From Thermosulfurimonas sp. F29 (GTDB lineage: Bacteria > Desulfobacterota > Thermodesulfobacteria > Thermodesulfobacteriales > Thermodesulfobacteriaceae), in the NCBI RefSeq assembly GCF_019688735.1, contig NZ_JAIFYA010000002.1, positions 673,681 through 737,680 on the forward strand: a stretch of 64,000 bases of DNA. The letters are read 5' to 3'. Positions within the stretch are counted from its first letter, which is position 1. The number at the start of each line of letters is the position of its first letter. The notes under the pieces are model-generated. The model had not been told where the DNA came from. It did not search any database and was given only the letters and a program-made list of their open reading frames with translations. Below, one piece after another: positions 57,603 to 64,000 of the stretch. The position numbers were made by a program, and so were the translations under genes.

Positions 57603-58307
57603 ATGCGGGCCTTCGTGCTCTGCGCCGGCCGGGGGGAGCGTCTCCGGCCTTATACGGACTACCTGCCCAAACCTCTTCTTCCCGTACAGGGGAAACCCCT
57701 GCTCTCCATAATCCTGGAAAACCTCATCGCTCAGGGATTTCACATCATCGGCCTCAACGCCTGGCACCTCAAGGAGAAGATCCTGGCCTTTGCGGAAGCC
57801 TTCAGGCGAAACCACCCCGGAACTCACCTCCGTATCTTCGTGGAGCCCGAGCTTCTCGGCACCTGCGGGGCTATGCGTTACGCCTCCTCCTTTTTCACCG
57901 AGCCCACGCTGGTGATCAACGGGGACATCCTCACCAACTTTCCCTTCCGGGTGGTCTACGAGGCCTTTTTCCGCCAGAGGCAGCCCTGCCTCATGTTCTG
58001 TCACCGGCGGGCGGGGCTGAACCGGGTGCGGGTGAGGGAGGGACGGGTGGTGGGTTTCGGTGAGGATTCCCCGGAGGGCTACGCCTACACCGGCATTCAG
58101 GTGGTCTCCCCGGAGTGGGTTAGGGGCCTTCCCCCGGAAAGGGAACTGGTGCCGGCTTACGAGAGACTCATCGCCCGGGGGCTCTTTCCCGGGGCCTTCG
58201 TGGCCGCCGGATTTTACTGGCAGGACATAGGCACCCCGGAAACCTATCGCCAGGCCCTGGAGGATCTGCGCTCCGGCGTGATGGTGCCCTTTGCCCCGGG
58301 ACCATGA
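57603..58307 (+). CDS. Sugar-1-phosphate nucleotidyltransferase (MurU-like)
   Basis: 234 aa. Seen: the signature LCAGRGERLRPYTDYLPKPL (residues 6-25) with the G-x-R and the PK lysine, LVINGDIL near 100 for the metal Asp, and a C-terminal QDIGTPETYRQA. It is short, without the left-handed beta-helix tail of acetyltransferase fusions, as in MurU, which makes UDP-MurNAc from MurNAc-1-phosphate. It overlaps by 4 bp an AmgK-like kinase, the usual MurU partner in peptidoglycan recycling of Pseudomonas and Caulobacter. Mannose-1-phosphate or glucose-1-phosphate are other possible substrates. Confidence 0.82.
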   Translation: MRAFVLCAGRGERLRPYTDYLPKPLLPVQGKPLLSIILENLIAQGFHIIGLNAWHLKEKILAFAEAFRRNHPGTHLRIFVEPELLGTCGAMRYASSFFTEPTLVINGDILTNFPFRVVYEAFFRQRQPCLMFCHRRAGLNRVRVREGRVVGFGEDSPEGYAYTGIQVVSPEWVRGLPPERELVPAYERLIARGLFPGAFVAAGFYWQDIGTPETYRQALEDLRSGVMVPFAPGP

Positions 58308-59233
58308 TTCCCCTTTCCGAGTTGCGCGAGCTGATAAGGACCTGGTGGGGCCTGCGGATAGACGAGATAGAGCCGCTTGCCGGAGACGGTTCGGCCCGCA
58401 GGTTTTTCCGGCTCAAACTTTCCGGAGGAGAGACCCTGATCCTGATCTGGCCCCAGCCGGGCGACCCGGGCCGGCGCGAGGCCCGGAGCTATTACCGCCT
58501 GGGGCTCTTCTTCCGGGCACACGGCATACCGGTTCCGGAGATACTGGCCTTTCGGGAACCGGAAGGGGTGCTACTGGTGGAGGATCTGGGAAACACCCGG
58601 CTTTCCGAACACCCGGAACGGGAACGCCTTTATCCCCGGGTGATCCACCTCCTGGTAAGGATGCAGGAGCTTGCCCCCTACTTTCCCCGGGAGGCGGTCC
58701 TGGAAACCCTCCACTACGACGAGGGAGTCGTGTGGGAAAGAGAGGTCCTCTACTTTGAGGAATGGTACCTCTGGAAACGCCTGGGGCGCAGGTGGCTCCC
58801 GCAGGAAAGGGCGCTCTGGAAGACCTTCGTAAAAGACGGCCTTTCCGCTTTTACGGACACCGTGGTGCTTCACCGGGACTTTCAATCGCGAAACATCATG
58901 GTAAGGGGAGATCGGGTGTACCTGATCGACTTTCAGTCCGCTCGCCTGGGCCCCCCTTCCTACGATCTCGCCGCCTTACTCTACGATCCCTACGGGAGGA
59001 AAATTCCACGGGATTGCCTGCTCGATCTATATCTGAACCTTTCCGGTCGAACAAGGAAGCCGATAGAAAGGGAATTACATTACACCGGTATTTTCAGGCT
59101 CATGCAGGCCCTGGGGGCCTTCAGCAAATTGAGTTACCTGGGAAAGAAATGGTTCGAGCCCTTCATCCCCGTAGCCCTAAAACGATTATGGTCCCTTCTT
59201 CCTCCACCTCTCCGCCGGACCCTCCCCCCCTGA
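58304..59233 (+). CDS. Aminoglycoside phosphotransferase-family sugar kinase (AmgK-like)
   Basis: 309 aa. Kinase fold: GDGSARRFFRLKLSGGETLI at the N-terminus (ATP loop and Lys region), then VLHRDFQSRNIM near 185-196 with the catalytic Asp and Asn, and LIDFQSARLGPPSYDLAALL with the metal Asp. AmgK phosphorylates the anomeric position of MurNAc and GlcNAc; here the overlap with a MurU-like gene makes that role likely, although no antibiotic role is implied. Together they could salvage wall sugars and bypass the MurA step. No anhydro-MurNAc kinase is seen nearby. Confidence 0.8.
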   Translation: MIPLSELRELIRTWWGLRIDEIEPLAGDGSARRFFRLKLSGGETLILIWPQPGDPGRREARSYYRLGLFFRAHGIPVPEILAFREPEGVLLVEDLGNTRLSEHPERERLYPRVIHLLVRMQELAPYFPREAVLETLHYDEGVVWEREVLYFEEWYLWKRLGRRWLPQERALWKTFVKDGLSAFTDTVVLHRDFQSRNIMVRGDRVYLIDFQSARLGPPSYDLAALLYDPYGRKIPRDCLLDLYLNLSGRTRKPIERELHYTGIFRLMQALGAFSKLSYLGKKWFEPFIPVALKRLWSLLPPPLRRTLPP

Positions 59234-59444
59234 ACAACTTCCGGATATTCCTCCGGAGTTCAAAATCCTCTTCTACTCAAAGCGCGAAACAAAATCTTCT
59301 GATTTAAATTTTTAGTCCTAACTATAGAACCTAAGTCACAGTTCATGAAAACTCGGATCCTATTCACATTACGGAAAATGAATTCACATATTGTTAGGTG
59401 TGTCATATTAACAAAAGTGAAATAAAACTCAAATACGGCTCGAA
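59234..59444. other. AT-rich intergenic stretch
   Basis: No gene is supported between the kinase stop and the small regulator. The stretch is strikingly AT-rich for this window and contains AATTCAC, TCACATT and TTAACAAAAG-like pieces that look like regulator or promoter sequence, but none can be named. It could mark foreign DNA. Confidence 0.5.
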
Positions 59445-59482
59445 AATTCATTTTTGATCTAATAATAGATCAAAAATGAATT
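59445..59482. repeat. Perfect 16-bp inverted repeat upstream of a winged-helix gene
   Basis: AATTCATTTTTGATCT (59445-59460), a 6-nt centre AATAAT, then AGATCAAAAATGAATT (59467-59482). There is no mismatch. It can form a strong hairpin or be an operator for a dimer; it lies just ahead of the small winged-helix gene and could be its own binding site. Confidence 0.85.
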
Positions 59483-59528
59483 GACCAATCAAGGTTCATT
59501 ATCGATAATAAGATGTCCGGTGAAGGAA

Positions 59529-60080
59529 ATGAGTCTCTTCTTCCAGCAATTAAACTCCGTATCCAAGTGGTCCGTACTTTTCATCGTTTACTATAACCCC
59601 GGTCTTTCCGGGAGGAAGATCTCCTACCTTTCGGGAATGGGCTGGGTTCCGGTCAGGAATTCCCTGGAGGACCTCTGTCGCAGAAACTTCCTGATCCGCA
59701 AAAAGAAGGGACGGGCCTACACTTATTATCCCAACAAGCACCACATTCTCTACCCCCTCCTGAAAGAATTCTTCCAACGCCTGGATCGCGTTCACGAGAT
59801 CCTGTTTGAGGACCTGCGGAGGGAACTTTTCGGTCCCCACGAGGAGGAACTTCTGGCCCTGAAGCTCACCCCCTCCACCCTCTACCTCATCACCCGGTCC
59901 CGGGCGGATCACCTTCTCTCCGGAGTGCGAAAGCATCTGCATCAGCGAGGGCTAGATTTCCTCAGACTGGAGATACTATCTTTTGAGGAACTCACCACCG
60001 AAGAAAAACGGTGTGAAATAAAAAGACTTCCCGGACGCAGCTGCGGAATTCCCCTCTTTCAGCTCATGGACCTCCTCTGA
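59529..60080 (+). CDS. Small winged-helix protein, probable regulator
   Basis: 183 aa from the ATG at 59529; a TTG at 59481 would read through the inverted repeat and is less likely. Seen: SVLFIVYYNPGLSGRKISYL and LEDLCRRNFLIRKKKGRAYT, a winged helix of ArsR/MarR shape (about 15-75), then NKHHILYPLLKEFFQRLDRV and a C-terminal half without known motif that ends in an unusual loop (KRCEIKRLPGRSCGIP) with two cysteines. I do not recognise the family. No strong ribosome site is seen. Its 3' end overlaps the convergent GGDEF-EAL gene by 17 bp. Confidence 0.65.
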   Translation: MSLFFQQLNSVSKWSVLFIVYYNPGLSGRKISYLSGMGWVPVRNSLEDLCRRNFLIRKKKGRAYTYYPNKHHILYPLLKEFFQRLDRVHEILFEDLRRELFGPHEEELLALKLTPSTLYLITRSRADHLLSGVRKHLHQRGLDFLRLEILSFEELTTEEKRCEIKRLPGRSCGIPLFQLMDLL

Positions 60081-62223
60081 GGTCCGGGGCCGGTCTCCCG
60101 ATGTAGTATCCCTGGGCGTAATCCACCCCCTGACGGGACAGCTCCTCGAGCAGGCGTTCGTCCTCCACGAACTCGGCCACTATGCGTATGCCCAGCACCC
60201 GGGCCAGGGTAACCGCCCCGGCCACGAAGGCCCGGTCTATTTCATGGTGCAGCATGGAGCGCACGAACTCCCCTTCTATCTTTACGAAGTCCACGGGAAG
60301 GTACTTCAGGTAGCGGTAGGAGGAAAATCCCGAACCGAAGTCGTCCAGGGCCAGCCGGACGCCCCACTCTCTCAGCTCGGCCACGGCCATCTCCAGGGCG
60401 GAAAAATCCCGCACCGACTCCCTTTCCGTAAGCTCCACCACTATTCGCTCCGCGGGAAAACCGTACCTTTCCAGAAGATCACACAGCCAGTCCCGAAACT
60501 CCTCGCGGACGAAGGTGGAAGGAGAGAGGTTGAAAAAGAGGAGGTGATCTCCGGAGACCCGGGAGGCCTTCTCCACCGCCTTTTCCCAAAGAAGTTTTTC
60601 CAGCTGGAAGATCAGGCCCAGGCGTTCGGCGGCGGGGATGAAGCGGGCCGCAGGATGCACCTCTCCGCCGGCATCCACGATGCGCATCAGCACCTCGTAG
60701 GCCACTATCCTCCGGCTCCGGAGGTCCATGATGGGCTGAAAGAAGGGGACCACCCGCCCCCTTTCCACCGCCTCCAGAAGCAGGGCCAGTCGTTCCCGGT
60801 GGTCGCTCATGGTAGCATTAAGATCCTCGGAAGAGGGAACCGCAACCCGCCCCTTGCCCTGGGTCTTGGCCCTCAGCATGGCCCGGTCGGCCACGGAAAC
60901 CAGGTCTTCCGGATCGCGAGCGTGATCCGGGAAAAGGGCCATCCCCACGGAACAGGATAGGGGGACCCCCTTTCCGTCAGGCGTGGAAAGAGAGCAGGTG
61001 CGAAGGTCCCTTAGAAGGCGTTCCGCGATCCTGACGGCTTCCTGAAGATTCGCGTAGGGAAGCAGGATCAGAAACTCGTCCCCTCCGTAGCGGGCCACTA
61101 GATCGCCGCGACGGAGGTGGCTCTGGAGAAAACAGGCCACCTGCCGGAGAAGCCTATCCCCGTATTCGTGACCGTAAAGGTCGTTGACCAGTTTGAGGTT
61201 GTCCACATCCAGAAAGAGCACCGCAAAGGGATACCGCCTGCGCCGCGCTCTTTCCACCTCCGCCTGAAGGATGTCCAGAAAGGCCCTTCGATTGTAAAGA
61301 CCGGTCAGGGGATCCCGGGTGGCGTAAAATTCCAGATCCTTGGTGTAGACCTCGATGGCCTTTACCGAAAGGGAAAGATTGAGAAGGACGGTGAGGGTGC
61401 TTTCCAGCGAAAGAAGTGCGCTCTCGCTGAGCCCGTGTTCGGTCCGGATTCCCACACCCACCGCAGCCCCCAGGGAGGGACTTTCCAGCTGAATGACCTT
61501 ACAGAGCTGAGAGACATCCGAAGGACCGGAAGGAAACTTTTCTTTCCCCGAGGGGGAATTTAGGGGCTCGAAACGAACCTCCCGGATCTCCCCCGCGGAA
61601 GGAATCCCTCGCCCCAGGGCCCGTTGAATGAGGTCCTCGATTTCTCCGGGAGGAGGTTCCTGAGGAGACCGACCGTAAAACACCAGGACCTTCCAGCCTC
61701 CGTTTTCCCGGAAAGCCACGAAAAAGTAAAGAAAAGGGAAAATCTGGCGAAAGTTCTCGACGAGTCTGCGGAATACATCCTTCCACTCCCGCAGCAATCT
61801 GGGCGTAAGAACCAGCCTTTCCGTGAGTTCCAGTTCCAGCTCCAGCACCTGCTTGTCCACAGCCAGTTCCCGCAAACGATCCACCATACTCCTGAGAGGT
61901 GCGGCTATGCGGTTGAGATAATCCACTCCGAAGTCCACCTCCTCGAGAACGGCCTGGGTAAGGTCGTCCAGACTGTTTACCCTGCGCATGGCCTCCTCGA
62001 GTCTGGCAAGGCCGCGACTGAAGTGTTTTTCCAGGCAGGCGAAGGCCCCCACCAGAGCCAGGAGAGGAAGCAGAAGGAAGAGAAAGAGCAGGCCCCATAT
62101 CCCGGCTCGGGAATGGGGAAGCATCAGAAAGTGCAGGGCGAGGGTGGCTCCGGTGGAGGCCAGCGCCAGACTCAACAGAAGCCCTATCCAGGGCAGATGA
62201 CGGCGAGGAACGGTTATCCGCAC
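60064..62223 (-). CDS. GGDEF-EAL c-di-GMP signalling protein
   Basis: 719 aa. Order: two membrane helices (about 12-62), a HAMP-like helix, a GAF-like region (about 120-290), GGDEF (about 310-465) with intact RYGGDEFLIL and an inhibitory RxxD five residues before it, then EAL (about 475-715). In the latter the first motif reads EVL rather than EAL, but the other residues are kept: NLSPSTF, ELTE, DDFGSGFSSYRYL, KIEGEF, and YAQGYYIGRP. Both activities, making and breaking c-di-GMP, are therefore possible. The GTG start directly follows the stop of the chemoreceptor gene, so the two are translated together. It probably links sensing to motility or attachment. Confidence 0.92.
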   Translation of the reverse strand: MRITVPRRHLPWIGLLLSLALASTGATLALHFLMLPHSRAGIWGLLFLFLLLPLLALVGAFACLEKHFSRGLARLEEAMRRVNSLDDLTQAVLEEVDFGVDYLNRIAAPLRSMVDRLRELAVDKQVLELELELTERLVLTPRLLREWKDVFRRLVENFRQIFPFLYFFVAFRENGGWKVLVFYGRSPQEPPPGEIEDLIQRALGRGIPSAGEIREVRFEPLNSPSGKEKFPSGPSDVSQLCKVIQLESPSLGAAVGVGIRTEHGLSESALLSLESTLTVLLNLSLSVKAIEVYTKDLEFYATRDPLTGLYNRRAFLDILQAEVERARRRRYPFAVLFLDVDNLKLVNDLYGHEYGDRLLRQVACFLQSHLRRGDLVARYGGDEFLILLPYANLQEAVRIAERLLRDLRTCSLSTPDGKGVPLSCSVGMALFPDHARDPEDLVSVADRAMLRAKTQGKGRVAVPSSEDLNATMSDHRERLALLLEAVERGRVVPFFQPIMDLRSRRIVAYEVLMRIVDAGGEVHPAARFIPAAERLGLIFQLEKLLWEKAVEKASRVSGDHLLFFNLSPSTFVREEFRDWLCDLLERYGFPAERIVVELTERESVRDFSALEMAVAELREWGVRLALDDFGSGFSSYRYLKYLPVDFVKIEGEFVRSMLHHEIDRAFVAGAVTLARVLGIRIVAEFVEDERLLEELSRQGVDYAQGYYIGRPAPDLRGGP

Positions 62224-63837
62224 TTATCTCACCCGGTACTCGTTCACCTCTTTCTGAAGGAGGGTGGCCGTGCGGGCCAGATCCTCCGAGCCCTGTTTCA
62301 TGTCCTCGGTGGCCTGTTCGGCCTCCTCGGTGCGGCGACGCAGTTCCTCGGCAATTCGATCCAGGGTTCCCATACGCTCCGAGATTTCGTTCAGGGTCTG
62401 GGCCACCTCCGAGATGACCGCGGTCTGCTCCTCCACGGCGCTGGCCACCCCCACGGTGCGCTCCCTGGTGCGGGAGATACTCTCAAGAAGCTGACTCATG
62501 TTGTTTTCCATTTCCTCGCCCCGGGAAATGAGGGCCTGCACCCGATCGCTTATTTCCCCGGCCGAGTCCGCGGAGCTCTTGGAAAGCTCCTTCACCTCGT
62601 TGGCCACCACGGCGAATCCCTTTCCGGCCTCCCCGGCCCGGGCCGCCTCGATGGTGGCGTTGAGGGCCAGTAGCTTGGTCTGCTCGGCGATGTTCTGGAT
62701 GAGATCCGCGGAGGCGGAGATGTTCCGGATCTCCCCGGTAAGAAGTTTAAGGACCTCGCTTGCGGCCTTGACCTGTTCGTTGGCGTGATCGGACTCTTGG
62801 GAGGTCTCGGTGGCGTTCCGGGAGATCTCGTTCACCGCCTCGGTGAGCTGATTGAGCGAATTCTGGATCTCGGAGATCTGCCCCTTCAGGCGTTCGGTGT
62901 ATTCCAGGAGATCCTTCACATTGGTGAAGGCCTGGCGGGTGTGTTCCACATTCTGGGCCACCACCGCGGAAAACTCCTCGGAGGCGGAGGAGATGTGGCC
63001 GATGCCCTCCTGGATGCGGGAGAGGAAGTCGCGCAGGTTGGAAACCACCTGATTCATGGCCCGCCCCACCATGTGGATTTCGTTGGCGGACCTTTCCGGG
63101 AGGTCCACGGTGACGGTGAGATCCTTCCGGCTTACCCGCTCGGCCACCGCGAGCAACTGCCTCGCCTCCTCCCGCAGGAGACCGGATATCCAGAGAATAA
63201 CGAGGGAGGCCAGAATCAGGGAAACCACGAAGATTGCGGCGTTCTGAACGACGATCTTCCGGCCCAGGGACTTCTGCAACTCAAGGGTGCGATCCAGGTT
63301 CCGGTAGCGCGAGGCCATCATGCTCCGGGCCAGTTCGTAAGCCCGGGCCTCCCGGGCGTTCAGCCCGGAAAGGAGATTCCTGAGTTCCGGGGAGAGGTTC
63401 ACCTCCGAGGTCAGGATGAGCTCCCGTCCTCGCTCGAGCTCCCTCTCCAGGTCGGAGATCAGTTCCCGCAACTTACGGGCGTTCCGGAGGATAGTTTCGT
63501 CCCCGCGCTCCCGGGCCAGCTTTTCGGTGCGGGCTATCTCCCGCCGGGTGCGGGCCAGTTCCTCGCGCACCGCGGAAAGGTAGTCCGGATTCCGGGTCAG
63601 TACGGCCATGAGGAAGTTGCCCCTGACCCGGCCGAAGGCGCTGAGGGTCTTCTCCCCGGCCTCGAGGATGGGCCAGTCGTATTCCCTGACCTCCCTGGCC
63701 ACCCCTCGCAGCTGATCGAGCCTTACCCAGGAGATGGCAAACCCCGCGGCCCAGAAAAGGGCCACCACCCCGGCCAGAAGGAAGAGAAAACTCCGCAAAC
63801 TAAAACAGGTGAAACAACGCCCCCTGCCCTTACCCAT
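62224..63837 (-). CDS. Methyl-accepting chemotaxis protein (four-helix sensor)
   Basis: 537 aa. Order: helix 1 (about 14-35), a short periplasmic helical bundle (about 40-190; [40 protein letters not shown]), the four-helix type sensor, helix 2 (about 192-215), HAMP (about 217-270) and the coiled coil with the tip [20 protein letters not shown] near 400. It lacks a Cache domain, unlike the two other receptors here. AGGAGG precedes the ATG, and a near-consensus promoter lies upstream. It is followed, with no gap, by the GGDEF-EAL gene. Confidence 0.93.
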   Translation of the reverse strand: MGKGRGRCFTCFSLRSFLFLLAGVVALFWAAGFAISWVRLDQLRGVAREVREYDWPILEAGEKTLSAFGRVRGNFLMAVLTRNPDYLSAVREELARTRREIARTEKLARERGDETILRNARKLRELISDLERELERGRELILTSEVNLSPELRNLLSGLNAREARAYELARSMMASRYRNLDRTLELQKSLGRKIVVQNAAIFVVSLILASLVILWISGLLREEARQLLAVAERVSRKDLTVTVDLPERSANEIHMVGRAMNQVVSNLRDFLSRIQEGIGHISSASEEFSAVVAQNVEHTRQAFTNVKDLLEYTERLKGQISEIQNSLNQLTEAVNEISRNATETSQESDHANEQVKAASEVLKLLTGEIRNISASADLIQNIAEQTKLLALNATIEAARAGEAGKGFAVVANEVKELSKSSADSAGEISDRVQALISRGEEMENNMSQLLESISRTRERTVGVASAVEEQTAVISEVAQTLNEISERMGTLDRIAEELRRRTEEAEQATEDMKQGSEDLARTATLLQKEVNEYRVR

Positions 63838-63901
63838 ACTCCGGTTCCTCCTTGGTCTATTTTTAGATCATGCTACCAAATTTATGAATGTTCGCAACTT
63901 C

Positions 63902-64000
<99 letters not shown>

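Overview
The window reads as a compact, GC-rich chromosome segment of a motile, anaerobic, Gram-negative bacterium that is probably thermophilic. The best guess from gene content is a sulfur-metabolising member of the Thermodesulfobacteriota (inference; no rRNA is present). Supporting signs are: class I hydroxylamine reductase (Hcp), a superoxide reductase-rubredoxin-flavodiiron oxidase cluster, an iron-sulfur flavoprotein, an outer-membrane lipoprotein LptE, a DUF3782 protein and an RNA ligase partner protein (the last two common in thermophiles), and a flagellar operon behind a sigma-54-type promoter. Two tRNA genes are visible: Leu(GAG) and Val(GAC).

Layout. 1-6169 is a damaged accessory region. 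A large multidomain CARDB-type surface protein gene is broken by a frameshift and by an IS1634-like insertion sequence, and is followed by a decayed IS3-family element lying against the 3' end of tRNA-Leu. 6170-11695 holds hcp with a candidate HcpR-type operator, a small secreted protein, pyrE, argB, a dicarboxylate symporter and an RNA ligase partner that lacks a standard start codon. 11687-18043 holds a KamA-like radical SAM enzyme, lptE-leuS-icd and a family 4 uracil-DNA glycosylase. 18040-24479 holds NfeD, a CheW-chemoreceptor-PhnD-like operon, nikR, fmt and a retropepsin-like protease. 24492-33083 has clpB and, divergently, fliK-flgD-flgE-flgE. 33166-36623 has DUF3782-type coiled-coil proteins, a small membrane ORF and rnr. 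36592-39086 is the oxygen and superoxide detoxification operon. 39161-46498 is the translation cluster tRNA-Val-thrS-infC-rpmI-rplT-pheS-pheT-ihfA-merR. 46626-54620 has a transposase remnant, an Isf-like flavoprotein, a second chemoreceptor, leuB-thiC and the branched-chain amino acid genes ilvB-ilvN. 54701-59233 is one tight run: transketolase, tatC, tatA and a MurU/AmgK-like pair. 59234-63837 has an AT-rich palindrome, a small winged-helix protein, a GGDEF-EAL protein and a third chemoreceptor. The window ends in a 72-base A homopolymer.

How the genes fit together. Most of the window is housekeeping: translation, amino acid synthesis, proteostasis and stress defence. Two themes recur. One is anaerobic protection against oxygen and NO (hcp, dfx-rd-fprA). 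The other is motility and signalling: three chemoreceptors of different sensor types, a CheW-like protein, c-di-GMP turnover and hook genes. Genes are packed very tightly, with many 4-bp start/stop overlaps within operons and six convergent pairs whose 3' ends overlap. I saw no clear novel defence or biosynthetic island. The most interesting leads are the shared palindrome between hcp and the small secreted protein, the CheW-chemoreceptor-binding-protein operon, the ATT-start RNA ligase partner, the clpB-retropepsin-fmt operon, the tandem hook genes and the repeat-bearing DUF3782 nuclease-like protein next to rnr.
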